Below, piece after piece: positions 11,051-22,250 of a stretch of 45,473 nt of DNA. The translations under genes were made by a program, and so were the position numbers. A model generated the notes under the pieces. The model was not told the DNA's origin. It saw nothing but the letters and a program-made list of their open reading frames with translations, and did no database searches. This stretch comes from Conidiobolus incongruus B7586 (lineage: Eukaryota; Entomophthoromycota; Entomophthoromycetes; Entomophthorales; Conidiobolaceae), in NCBI GenBank assembly GCA_000697335.1, contig JNEM01015511.1, forward strand, positions 1 through 45,473, in the 5' to 3' direction. The stretch's first letter is position 1; each line of letters starts with the position of its first letter.

Positions 11051-11158
11051 CTTGAAAAAATGTGGTATGAAATATTATTAAAATTTTGTTAATAAGGAAG
11101 AAAAATTCCTCTTACTATAAAGTTCGTTTAATAATAACTTTATACTTGTTATATTAAA

Positions 11159-11356
11159 ATGGGTAAAGTTCACGGTTCTCTCGCTCGTGCTGGTAAAGTC
11201 AAGTCTCAAACCCCCAAGGTTGCTAAGCAAGAAAAGCCCAAAACCCCTCGTGGTCGTGCTAAGAAGAGAATGTTGTACCTCCGTCGTTTCGTCAACGTTA
11301 CTCTCACCAACGGAAAGAGACGTATGAACCCTGCCCCCTCTCAAGACAAGCCCTAA
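11159..11356 (+). CDS. RPS30: 40S ribosomal protein eS30
   Basis: Intronless 65-residue protein of the small ribosomal subunit. It begins [20 protein letters not shown] and continues through the family's [17 protein letters not shown] and NGKRRMNP, so it covers the full mature eS30. There is no upstream ubiquitin-like (FUBI) domain: a stop precedes the ATG in frame and the mature eS30 N-terminus directly follows the start methionine. Codon use is C-rich at third positions and clearly unlike the AT-rich surroundings, as expected for a very highly expressed gene. It has a TCCCATAA box 108 bp upstream. Confidence 0.97.
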   Translation: MGKVHGSLARAGKVKSQTPKVAKQEKPKTPRGRAKKRMLYLRRFVNVTLTNGKRRMNPAPSQDKP

Positions 11357-11359
11357 ACT

Positions 11360-12640
11360 CCTTCCTTCTTTGATCGAAACTTCTAAAACTTTGGATTCAA
11401 ATTATAAAGTTATGGTTTGAGTTTGCTTTGTAAATCAAATATTATTATATTCTTTATCCAACTGATTATTTTGATCTTATTTTATTTTAGTTTCTTAGTA
11501 TTTGAATTTTCTTCTCAGTTTGTATATGGACCTTAAAACGAAAACCAAACACATGTCAATTTCTGCAAATTTCCTCTCATCTTACTAGATATAATGAACT
11601 CTCGATTGCGCTTGAATCAGTTCAATCTTTGATCATTATCTATCCGCTTCAAGTTATTATGGATCTCTTTAAATTCAAAACCTTTATTGTTCAAAACAAT
11701 TTCCAAACTTTCAGCATCTTATTTATGATAATTTGATCGATGTTATTTGTATCGCTCTTGGAATCATTTTTGCCGCTTCCTCGACTTTATTTTAAACTTC
11801 TTTTTAAATTTAGTTTCTAGTATATATTATATATTGGGCATTTTGTTTTTGGTCTAGTTATTTCAGGTTTATAAATGATATTGATATTCAAGGCCTTATT
11901 TCTTCAACTTCTCTTTTCTCTCGTTCTAATATTTTACTTAAAGTAGATATCATACATTAACAATTTCTCTCTTATAGCATTATATGACAGTACTGTTTCC
12001 TTTGTTTGATATTTAAATCTTTTCTAATTATTAATTTATATTTTAATATTTTCCAATGAAGCAACGTAAATATCAGTTTTTATATCTTGCTCATCATTGA
12101 CAATGATCAAGCATTTATTTTCTTCAATTTGACTTATCAACTATTATGTAATTAAAATGTTTAAATATTTTAATAGTCATATCCCTAAATTTTTTATTCA
12201 TTTTGAAATTTAAGTTTGTCTCTGTATTTTCATCTGTAATTTATCTTTACAATGGTCAAAATATTATTATTCCACTAATATTGATTTTACATTTAATCAA
12301 TTTTCATCAATAAATCAATTTAGAATACTTTCATCAAATGTATAAATTTTCTATTGGGTAATCCCATAAATTTTTATGCTAATTTTTAAAATAAAATATC
12401 AACAGGGTCCCAGTATGATAAAACTTTAAAATTCAAAAAATTTAATATTATAAATGACCAAAAAATCAGTCATTATATTATAGTTTTACAAAATCATTTT
12501 AATACTATTTTTACCAAATCTTTTGTTTATTTTGTTAAATATAATTTAATGAAAATCAATAAAGTTTCAACTTTTTACAATAATAGTATTCTCAATAGTG
12601 CACTTTTAAAACTACAATACTGTTTATATTACCCTTCTTA
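11360..12640. other. Pyrimidine-rich spacer after eS30
   Basis: No gene seen. The first half (to about 12300) is T/C-rich on the + strand, partly eS30 3' untranslated sequence. It ends with the TCCCATAA box at 12362 that precedes the MIP1 pseudogene. Confidence 0.55.
12362..12369 (+). promoter_or_regulatory. TCCCATAA box upstream of the MIP1 pseudogene
   Basis: Core in GGTAATCCCATAAATTT, + orientation, about 280-400 bp before the recognisable start of the pseudogene. This is farther than in intact genes; the original start codon of the pseudogene is not certain. Confidence 0.4.
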
Positions 12641-12644
12641 TACT

Positions 12645-15600
12645 CAAAAAATTTCTACATAGTCTGTTTACTCTCGTTATATCCCTTTACCCAAACGCAT
12701 CATATCTATCAATTCCCAATACTCTAATTCATATTATACAAATACCGTTATTTCACAAAAATCAACATGAATCGGTTAACCTATCAAATAATGACTCTAG
12801 TGGTACCGAAAAATTGGTGCAGAATGTTAAAAATACCAAAAAGGAGGTTTTCAGTAAAATAGAAGAAAATGAAGGTACTTTTAATATTTTTCCAAATAGA
12901 AAAATATTAATTTCATTGTCAATGTAGTTAACCCTTTTGGTATTAAATTACTCGAAAATAATCTTAAAAAGCAGATATTTGGTTCAATTGAATCAAAGTT
13001 GATTCCTAAAGTAATCACACAAATAGCTATTGACTATTTAACACATTAAAATATTTATGGCAAAAAGACCTCTGACAATGCTCCAAATGTCAATTTTGAA
13101 TTTTCTGAATTGGTGGATTCTGATATTAGTAAACCTTTCTATAGACTAGGTCAATGGTCTTCGGAACCCTATATCGCCTTAGCAAAGAAATTCAGCTCTG
13201 CCAATATTCCGTCAGCGTTTCCTAATAATTGGGCTATGACTCCTGATTGGACAATATATTGCCCCAAGACAGGAGAAACCAAAGCCATTTCCTTTCCACC
13301 TGATAAGATGGTTATTTTTGATGTCGAATGTTTAGCGCAGAATGCAAGTGTTCCAGTTTTAACTGCTGCTGCCTCTGAGAACTGTTGATATTCATGGGTC
13401 TCGCCATATTTGATCGATCCTACTCAAGATCGTAATCAGCTGATTCCTTGGGATTCTGGCACTGAGAGGGTGATTGCAGCACATTTTGCTAATTTTGACT
13501 GTTCACGAATTCAAACTGAATATCATCTCAAAAATTCAAAAAATATACTTCTAGATATCCTAAGCTTACATGTCACTGTTGATGAATTGAGTAGCATTCA
13601 AAGCAATAAATATCTCCAGTATCATAGAGCTCTTAGGGATGATAAACTTGATTCTCTTGAATCATAGAATATCAGCTCAATTGGTAAGATTGCTTACTTT
13701 AGCACAATTAACAGTCTTCAAGAAGTTGCGAAGTTATACTGTGGCATTGAAATGGAAAAGGATGCCCGCGATGTGCTTATTGAAGGTACACGCCAGGATG
13801 CATTAGATCAATTTCAGACCTTAATGGATTACCGTGCTACCGATGTACAAGTCACGCACCAAGTATATAAGGAAATCTTGGATTTATTTCTAGATAAATA
13901 TCTGCATCCAGTATCTTTTGCCGGTATGAATATTATGGGAAAAGCATTTTTACCAGTTACAAGGGATTGGAAAAAGTATATTGAAAGCACCGAAAAGTGT
14001 TATAATGGTATGCTGGTCAATGTTGAGAATAAGTTACTTGAGTTAGCTGAGCAGGCTTCAAAACATCCCAACCCAAACGATGATCCGTGGTTGCGCCACT
14101 TAGACTGGAAAGTGCCTCCATTAAGAATGACAAAGCCAAAATATAAAAAAAATGGTAATTATACTAAGAATGGGGAGTCAAGACCTCACTCAAGACAGAC
14201 ACTTCCAAGCTATTCCGAATGGTATCGATCTCTATATGTTCCTCAAGAGAGGAGAATTCGAATTATCACAAGAAGTAGTATCACACCTTATCACCTGAAA
14301 TTAAATGGTAAGGATATCCTATCTATTATTCTTCGAAGTATGGTTGGACTTATGCGGTGCCAGGGGGTGAAGAATCTTCTAAAATCCCATCCAATCCACT
14401 TAGTTTCGTCACAGATCACGAACAGAAGCACTATGAAGAATATCCTACTGAAAATTCTAATACGCTCTGTTTCTTCAAAATCCCTCATAAAGATGGAGAT
14501 GAGCATAATGTAGGAAATCCACTTACCAAAGGATATATAGGTTCCTTCAAGGATGGTGACATGTCCAGCGAATATGATCTCGCTCAACAAGCCTTACAAA
14601 TGAATGCAATGTGTGCCAATTGGATTTCTGCTAGAGATCGCGTCAAATCCCAATTTGTATCATGGCAAACACAGCCCAACTTGATTAGTATTGATCATGA
14701 AGAAGGAAAGTCATATTCTTATTATGATATGATCATCCCTCAAAGTGCTACAATGGGAATAATCACTCGTCGAGCTGTTGAAGCTACTTGGATGGCCGTC
14801 AGTAATGCCAAGAAAAACTGTATTGGTTCTGAACTCAAAAGTCTGGTAGCGGCTCCTCCTGGATGCAAAATCGTTGGGGCTGATGTCGACTCCGAAGAGT
14901 TGTGGATTTCTAGTTTGATCGGAGATTCGCAATTCCGGGACCATGGTGCAACTGCATTCCAATGGATGAATTTACAAGGAACAAAGAGTGAAGGTACAGA
15001 TCTACATTCAAAAACCGCTAATATCCTGGGTATTAGTAGAAACAATGTCATAGTATTTAACTATGAAGAATTTACTGTGCAGGTGTCAAGTTTGCAATTC
15101 AGCTCCTTCTCCAATTTAACCCTAATATGAATCATGAGGAAGCAAAAGCAAATTTATCAAGAAACTTAGGGTACTCAAAGTTATGGGCCTAAGAGTCGTC
15201 CTGATAAGAATTTTTAGTATGGAGGTAGTGAGGGTTTTATGTTCAACAAATTGGAATCAATTGCCAAATCAAACGATCCAAGAACCCCCATTCTCCATTG
15301 TGGAATTCCAAATACGTTAAGGCCTGAATCTGTCAATGAACAGCATATGACCAGTAAAGTAAATTGAGTTGTACAATCCAGTGGTATTGATTATTTACAC
15401 TTGTTATTGGTCTCTATGGATTATTTAATTACAAAATATAATATTGAAGCTAGATTCATGCTCTCCGTACATGATGTAGTAAGGTATCTAATCAAAGAGA
15501 GCGATTGTTATAGAGCAGCGATAGCACTTCAAATTGCCAATCTTTGGACACGTGCATTGTTTAGTTATCGTCTCGGCTTTACTAATTTACCACAATCGGT

Positions 15601-16121
15601 TGCCTTCTTTTCTCAAGTAGATATAGATTATGTACTGAGAAAAGAAGTTGATTTGGACTGTGTTACGCGGTAAAATCCTCATTCAATAGCTCATGGAGAG
15701 AGTGTTAATATATATCAGTTGATTGAAAAATTAAACATTGATAAATTAGAATGTGATTCATCCCAGTGTGTAATTCCTGAAGATCTTAAACTGACACCCA
15801 TTACACCTTTTATTAAGGCTCCAACATCTGCTGAATGGTCAAGGTCAAATTTTGTATCTGAAGAAGCAAAATTATGCTGATTCGAAACAAATCAAAGTGT
15901 TGACTGCAAGTCACTCGTCTAAAAACAGAGCGAAAAATACCAATTCAAATAACGAATCTAAATATATGAAAGCTAAAAAATCTCCAAATTTCTCGACCTC
16001 AGCTAAACCAAGTAATGTTACTAGTCCATCTTCGTCTCCTGTTACATCAGAACTGATAGTAAATAGATCCATCGATAAAAACACACTTATATCCCTCCTC
16101 CTCCTAGTGTTGCATCTGTAA
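12645..16121 (+). pseudogene. MIP1: Disabled copy of mitochondrial DNA polymerase gamma (MIP1)
   Basis: Homology to the mitochondrial replicase (family A polymerase) runs over its whole length, but in pieces. Recognised in order: NPFGIKLL..., RLGQWSSEPYIALAKKF (about 13145-13190), exonuclease I motif MVIFDVE (13308-13328), YSWVSPYLIDP, the exonuclease II region (13476-13500), the spacer, then the polymerase domain with GADVDSEELW (about 14878), SLIGDSQFRDHGATAF, LQGTKSEGTDLHSKTA and motif C near 15460. Disabling changes: stops at 13047, 13386 (TGA where the family has Trp) and 13665 (TAG, probably also Trp); a frame change between about 14200 and 14360; another near 15060-15090; further stops beyond 15170. 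Motif C reads HDVVRYL instead of HDEVRYL, losing the catalytic Glu. A 53-nt intron (12875-12927) still joins in frame, so this is not a processed copy. Since MIP1 is essential, an intact copy should exist elsewhere. Confidence 0.93.
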
Positions 16122-16659
16122 ATTTACATAATGGTATTAATAACACAGCAGATGCTAAAATGTTCTTCTTCACTCATTCCTTTATTGGCAAATCTATCAT
16201 GATAGCAAATCTCAAATCTAAATCTTTGAATAGAAGAAGTGGCAAAACGAATGATGAATACATTTAGTTTATTCTTTTTCAATTTTGTATAATAAATTAT
16301 TTAATTTAAATATTGAATATAAGATTTATAACATGTACTAGTAATTTTTCATAAATATCCATATCTGGTCAGAATATTTAATCCTAGTCAATAAATTAGT
16401 ATATTCTAGCATCAACAAAATATAAAGCCCTTTTTTGGTTATATTAATAGCTACTATTTTTCTCCATATCAATATAAATATCATTAACTAAAATTTCATT
16501 GAGAAAACATAATATTAGTAAATATAAGTTATAGTATAACTTCATCTATTAGTTCATTATTAAACTACTATTTAAAATATAAAGAACCAAAGAATAGTAA
16601 TACCACTCTGAAAATAGGCTTAGCTAGCAGGAATTAAATGATTGCTAATTTATTAAAAA
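16122..16659. other. Spacer between MIP1 pseudogene and FIS1
   Basis: Includes decayed continuation of the pseudogene tail (to about 16265), then AT-rich sequence with no feature. Confidence 0.5.
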
Positions 16660-17241
16660 TTAATCTCGTCTTCTAAACATCATTGCAACCCCTGCAATAA
16701 GAGCAGCAGTAGCTCCTCCAACGATCATTAGACCTTTAAAACCATCTAGAAAATTTCATATTAATAATCTGCAATTGTTTAAAATATATTTTACAAGTTA
16801 CCTGCAGCAACTCTACGATCGATTAAATCTAATAAAGCTAAAGCTTGAATATTTTTTGGTTCGTCCTTAAGGAACATTTCAATAATTCTTTTAGAATCAC
16901 CATAATTTCCTAATTTCAAGTGACCTAATGCCAGGTAGTATAAACATTCGCGTCTTCTGGCTTGGTGGTCTCTGTAAATATCTAACAACAAAAAATGGCT
17001 GATTCAATATATTTGCCAAATATTTATTCGATAAAAAATATATACCTCCCAAAAGGGCAATGCCTTTCTGCTGTTCAGATCTTTTAGAGGATCGAATCAT
17101 ACCCCAAGCGTAATTAAATTTAGTTTGTACGGAAGGTTCTGGCAATTCGGCATTATATTGATTTTTTAAAACCTGTAGTTCGGCATCAGTTAAAGCAACT
17201 TCCACCTCCGCAACATAGGGTAAACTATCATTATTTGTCAT
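16660..17241 (-). CDS. FIS1: Mitochondrial fission 1 protein
   Basis: Tail-anchored outer-membrane protein that, in the family, recruits the dynamin-related fission machinery to mitochondria and peroxisomes. Three exons, 17241-17046, 16981-16802 and 16745-16660, join to 153 residues plus a TAA stop, matching fungal Fis1 (about 150 aa). The TPR-like bundle shows the Fis1 signature: KFNYAWGMIRSSKRSEQQKG, then CLYYLALGHLKLGNYGDSK and IQALALLDLIDRR. The third exon encodes the C-terminal anchor GLMIVGGATAALIAGVAMMF followed by a basic RRRD tail. Introns are 64 and 56 nt. A TCCCATAA box (17372-17379) precedes it by 130 bp. Confidence 0.95.
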
Positions 17242-17989
17242 TTTTTAAAAAATTTAATAAATAACTACTATTTAAAATGGAACAATTGATTTATTAAAAG
17301 GGTTTGATTAATTTGATTCAATGGGTGACTTGGAAGAAATATTCATTAAATGTTAAATTTTAATTTAGGATTTATGGGAATTGTTTGGTCAATGATGTCA
17401 TATTTTTTAGTCTTTAATAAATGAGGAAATAAATACAGATTTATAAATAATGGATGTGTAGAACTATAAAATAGACAAAGAATTGAATATATCTTTTGCT
17501 TTAATAATTCAGTTATCAAATAAAATTTTGATTAATAGTTTTAAAGAAGTTGGTTATTTATTTGATATGTATTTAAATGTCAATATCAAGGAAAAATAAC
17601 AAATTCACTTGAGTATATTGCTATCAATATTCATTCGTATTTTGGATTTTATAAAGTTATATTAGTAATTTCAAATATCAGTTACAGCTTAATAAGTTGT
17701 AACGCTTATTCAATAATGAATGTTTACTAGGATCTTTCGCGGAATCAAACTTTGGCCAAAATATAGTAAGCCAAGTTATGAGATGATATTGATTAATTAA
17801 TTATGGAATAATGATGATATATTAGAATTTTCAAGTTAATTAATACAGAATTTAAATATAGTAATATAGTATTTATTAAAATTATAATGTTAATAACAAC
17901 TGCGCAAATTTACTTAAATATTGTTATCACATCAATCCTTACATTATTATTAGATCCAAGCTATAAACAGAGGTTTTCTCACAAGTTTT
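17242..17989. other. Spacer upstream of FIS1
   Basis: AT-rich, no gene. Holds the FIS1 promoter box. A GGAATCAAACTTTGG stretch at about 17752-17766 is reminiscent of a tRNA T-arm on the minus strand, but no cloverleaf can be drawn. Confidence 0.55.
17372..17379 (-). promoter_or_regulatory. TCCCATAA box upstream of FIS1
   Basis: Plus strand TTATGGGA, so TCCCATAA in the sense direction of FIS1, 130 bp before its start. Confidence 0.65.
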
Positions 17990-18680
17990 TCATTCGAATG
18001 GATTTGAATATTTTCTTATTAAATTGGGTATATAATGACAAATTTTCTTAAACATTCTTAGTACAGTATGTTTAGAAACAAAAATTTGCTTAAGTTTGAG
18101 CTCGTGACCAATTTTTCTAGATTCTATCGGTTTACCGTTTTTTGTTCTATCAATCATTGTCATAATTTCTTGTTTAATGGTATCAGCTTGCTTATTTGGT
18201 TTACTATATTTCGCAACGGCTTGGAGATGGTCATTACACAAATTGGTTGGGACAGTGTTGAGATCAAAAATACGGTCAATAGCAATCTTATATATTCTAT
18301 TAACTTGATTAATAGATATATCCATTGGTTTCGAAATTCTAGACGAAGATAAACCTCCATGGCTTTTTAATGCCACAATAAACGCTTTTTTCGTAATATC
18401 ACAGTTGAGCTTAGCCTTTTCAATTTTTGATTTTAATTTGGTGTTTTTTGGGATGATCTGCTTCTAAACCGACGTTTTGTTGTTCTGGCTCTAGTTCACG
18501 GTTGGTATCTGGACTTCCACCTCCGTTTTCTAAATTTGTATCTTGTGTTTAAATAGCTGGTTTTATATTCCGCTCTCGTTCTACAAGTTTGGGTTGAAAA
18601 TCTGTGTTGTGCTTAGGTTCATTTCCTAAATTTATCTTTCGTTCTTCACTAGCTGATTCTAAATTTGCCTCGTGTTGTTT
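17990..18680 (-). pseudogene. Broken Tc1-like transposase N-terminal fragment (plain DNA transposon)
   Basis: The longest open stretch (17990 to about 18460) encodes two helix-turn-helix-like halves: ALKSHGGLSSSRISKPMDIS followed by NQVNRIYK, then EIMTMIDRTKNGKPIESRKI and VSKHTVLRMFKKI. The order resembles the bipartite paired-type DNA-binding domain of Tc1-family transposases. Further upstream (18460-18680) a polar, charged, low-complexity segment continues after a frame change near 18455-18465 and contains at least one stop (TAA near 18550). No DDE catalytic domain follows; the frame ends after SNPFE at 17990 and the next 750 bp hold no related sequence. It could instead be a host HTH gene fragment; family assignment is tentative. 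Confidence 0.5.
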
Positions 18681-18689
18681 ATAATATCT

Positions 18690-19770
18690 GTTTTAATTAA
18701 CTAATGATTCGTTAAATTCTTTTGCCAGATTAATTTTCTCATATTCCTTGATATTTTATTAAACATTATAATAAAATGCTATAGTAATATTTCAATAAAA
18801 TGATTTCAAAGATATAGAATAAATATGCAAGTCATAAAATTAAATATAAGGCAACAATTTAATCTTAAATATTTCTTGATTTGATTATTCATGATCTATT
18901 CGTTCAATAGATTACTTATTAAAACCTAACAAATTGACTGAAAATATGTATAATCAGTTCGTAAGACAATTGTTGGATTATATATAAACTGTATGTAAAA
19001 ACTTTAGTATTAACTATTTTTTTAATAATTTAAATATACGATCATTTAAAATATTTTCAAATAAATTCTTATATTAAATACTTAAATAGTTGTATAGATT
19101 AAATAACCAAAGTGAAATAAGTCAAAATTATGTCTAATATATGAAATACAATCTTTGAAAAATTCATATATTTCACGAATTAAAATGAATAGCTAATCAC
19201 TAAATAAATAATTCTATTTATGATCTCAATATCCAATATATAACATATAAATTCTTCAATAATAAGTAATTATATGTAATACTAAGATAAATATAGTATT
19301 TTGTAATACTGATTTTTTGTATATGTACATTATATTTTGAAATTTATTTTTTATAAAGTTGGAATAAACTTTTGAGGGAAATCCGCACTAATTTGGTTTA
19401 AAATACTCGCCAAATGAACAAATCCTTAATACTATTGAATAGTTTTAATAACCTATTCTATTATATATCAAATAATTCAAAAATTCTAGCTAAATATTAC
19501 TGATTCATTAATGATTTTGAATCAATATTAAGAATTTAATTATTTTTCATAATCTCAAATAAATATTTTTATTTTAATACTATGTTCTCAATAATCATTT
19601 ATTAATAAAAAGTTATAATAAAAATCATTAATATTATTTTGAAATTTCGAAGTAATTTAGGTGTTTTAAGAATTATTATATTTAAATGATAAATTTCAAT
19701 AAAAATTTATTTTAATACAAATAATCAGGATATTTGATATAATAAAAATTTGGATAGAATTTATTTTCAG
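18690..19770. other. AT-rich spacer
   Basis: No gene, RNA or repeat recognised between the transposase fragment and the TBCC promoter. Confidence 0.65.
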
Positions 19771-19778
19771 TCCCATAA
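19771..19778 (+). promoter_or_regulatory. TCCCATAA box upstream of TBCC
   Basis: Core in CAGTCCCATAATTATAATG, sense orientation, 93 bp before the TBCC start codon. Confidence 0.65.
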
Positions 19779-19871
19779 TTATAATGAGATTGTTTAATTA
19801 TTTTAAAAAATCAATTGGAATTCTGAATTATTCAGATTTTGATCAATATTTAAAACCAAATGAATTAAAAA

Positions 19872-21113
19872 ATGGAAACTAGTAAACAAGATAGTAGAAC
19901 TGATATTTTAAAAAAAATTTATGATGATTTTATCATTAAAAAACAAGGTATATGTTTATTGCAAATAGTTGAATATATTTAATTAATATTGGTATAGAAA
20001 TTTTTAATTCTATTAATGAACTAAATTCGAATGACGAATTAGATAATAAATATTCAGGAATTATTATTGCTTTAAATGATTTACAATCTTTTTTAGCTCC
20101 TAATTGGGATCAATTATCTAAATATGATCAAAAATCTATCCAAAATGTAATTATTAAAAATTTTTTAATAAATTATTTTATGTTTATCTATTTTTTTCAA
20201 TTTAGCAAATTGAAGAATTATATAAATTATTAGAATCTAAGAAATCTAGCTTACAACCTAAGAAAAAATTTCAATTTAAAAATCGAACTCAATTAAAATC
20301 TCAAGTCGAATTAACCAATGCTGCTCAGTCACAGATAAATTCTAATTTAAATAACTTAAATAACTTGCAAAAATCAGGTACAGAAGAGATATATTCATTA
20401 AATTTCATTTATATTAATTCATAATATAATTAGATACCATTATTATTAGGGACCAAAGCTGTCAAAAATTAAATATCAATGAGTATTCTAATATTGAAGG
20501 AGTTGATAGATCCATCGAGTTATTAAACATTGATCATTGTTTGTTGGACTTGTCTGATAGCAAAGTGTCAATTGGTACTGTTCATATTAGCAATATGAGT
20601 CATTCAATTTTAATTTTACCACCCATTCCCAATTCTGTATTGATTTATAATTTAAAAAATTCTATTTTAGTTGTTGGGTGTCATCAAGTAAGTTTTTAGT
20701 ATGTCATTAATAATTGTATTGGATGTTAATTTGGATTTTATTTAGTTTCGAATTCATGATAGTCAAAATAATCAAATCTATTTACACTGTACTTCAGTTC
20801 CCATAATTGAAGATTGCTCAGCATTAAACTTTTCACCATATCCTAAAACTGAGTTAAACCACAAGATCCAGTCAACGGTAAGATATATTACAAATATTTA
20901 CTTACTTGAGTTAAATTATATTTTAATTTTTAGAAATATTATAATAATTTAACTAGTAATAATCTTTGGGATCAAGTTCAAGATTTTAATTGGATTAAAT
21001 CAACACCTTCTCCTTATTTTAAGTTGGTGAATAATAATGACAAAGTAAAAAGTTTAGTACAAGATTTAAGTGATTTGCCATTACTATCTTGCTTAGAAAA
21101 ATATATTCAATAG
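19872..21113 (+). CDS. TBCC: Tubulin-specific chaperone C (tubulin cofactor C)
   Basis: In the family, cofactor C joins the TBCD/TBCE/beta-tubulin complex and stimulates GTP hydrolysis to release native tubulin dimers. Six exons by splice sites: 19872-19947, 19998-20146, 20206-20377, 20434-20687, 20746-20877, 20934-21113, giving 320 residues and a TAG stop. The N-terminal half is helical and Lys/Gln/Asn-rich (coiled-coil-like, as in TBCC). The C-terminal half shows the C-CAP/cofactor C beta-helix ladder with hydrophobic repeats (SVLIYNLKNSILVVGCHQFR), then the diagnostic IHDSQNNQIYLHCTSVPIIE and DCSALNFSPY. It ends with W-x-x-V-x-D-F-x-W (WDQVQDFNWI), typical of the family. In the family the GTPase-activating Arg sits in the QxR segment, here QFRIHDS. 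Introns are 50-59 nt. Confidence 0.9.
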
Positions 21114-21186
21114 TATAATATTTGAATTATTTGAAGAATTCGTTAATCAAATCTCAATAAATTTAATTAATTTATTCATATTATAA

Positions 21187-21194
21187 TCCCATAA
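21187..21194 (+). promoter_or_regulatory. TCCCATAA box upstream of the RRM gene
   Basis: Core in TTATAATCCCATAATTTTTT, sense, 192 bp before the start codon and only about 75 bp after the TBCC stop. Confidence 0.6.
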
Positions 21195-21386
21195 TTTTTT
21201 ATTTTCAAAATAAATTATAAAATCATAATATCCTCATTTCGTTTATATATTGCACTGTGGGGAACATTATATATATGATATTTGACTAATATAAATTCGA
21301 AATTGAATTTATAAAAGCATTACATCTACTTAAACAAAACAAATATAAATAAAAATTATAAAATTTAATCAGTTGGGTTATTCATC

Positions 21387-22247
21387 ATGATCTCATTAAC
21401 TAGTCGCATTCCTACCCTATTAAACAGAATTCCTTCTAGAGTCTCTCAAATCCAACTTTTTAGAACAATTGTTATTAAGTCTTTAGCAATTACCAACTTA
21501 CCACTCGATGTCACTCAGGAGCAAATCAAGTCCCTTTTAACAGAAAAACAGGTTCCTCATATAGCTATTAGAATACACAAAAATGCTAGGGGCGAGTACA
21601 CTGGTATGGCATTCGTTGATGTTGACGAAGCTGATATCCAGACTTCCATTTCGCAATTAGATAAAAGCCTCGTTAACGATAGACTTATAAATGTTAAAAT
21701 GGCCAACATGCGCCAAACTGGTACCATCCTCCACGATATGAAGTAGAAAGGAGAACTCGTCACTCTCATGGTTTACAACTTACCTCCAGATGTAACTCTG
21801 CATCAACTACACTCTCTCTTTAGCACTAAAGTTCCCGTCCTTGCTGTCCGTTCACTCAACAAGGATCAATCTAACAGTTCCAACATTGCTTTCATTGACA
21901 TTCATCCCTCCAACATGTCCAAAGCTATCAAGGAATTCCACGACGAAAAGCATTTTGACCGCATTATTGGTGTCACTTTAGCTGCCAATACCTACATGCC
22001 AGCATTCCGTGTCTTAAAGAGTCGTCAAGCTCTCACGACACTCAAATTGACTAACGTTCCCGACCATTTGGATCGTGAGCAATTATTGGTCTTATTGAAG
22101 AGAGAGTTCCCCGTATTTGGATTAGAAGCTAGCGAGAATGGTGAATGGAAGGTTAGTATTTTAGAAGGATCAGTTGACAGAGCCCTCAGTATTTTAAATG
22201 GAAAGGAAATTGAAGGTACTCAATTTAATGCCACTATTGAAGCCTAA
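21387..22247 (+). CDS. RRM-repeat RNA-binding protein, probably mitochondrial, interrupted by one in-frame TAG
   Basis: A single 287-codon frame with one TAG at 21744-21746. Before it lie 119 residues: a basic hydroxylated start (MISLTSRIPTLLNRIPSRVS, presequence-like), then an RRM with RNP2-like LAITNLPL and RNP1-like YTGMAFVDV. After it, still in the same frame, comes a second RRM (VTLMVYNLPPDVTLHQLHSLF, then NIAFIDI) and a third, degenerate one (TTLKLTNVPDHLDREQLLVLL). All three have beta-alpha-beta spacing. Codon use is GC-richer and uniform on both sides of the TAG, arguing that both halves belong to one recently functional gene. TAG is a real stop elsewhere here. Possible readings: stop read-through, a sequencing error, a young null allele, or translation re-starting at the ATG at 21768. 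I cannot name the orthologue. Confidence 0.7.
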
Positions 22248-22250
22248 TCA

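Noticed and set aside
12645-16121. MIP1 as a functional gene with reassigned stop codons
   Set aside because: Stops of all three kinds occur along with frame changes and loss of the catalytic Glu, while TAA and TAG end normal genes in the same window.
17740-17800. GGAATCAAACTTTGGCC, tRNA T-arm-like on the minus strand
   Set aside because: The acceptor stem has no partner and the would-be variable arm is too long; unlike the relic at 33789, no isotype pattern fits.
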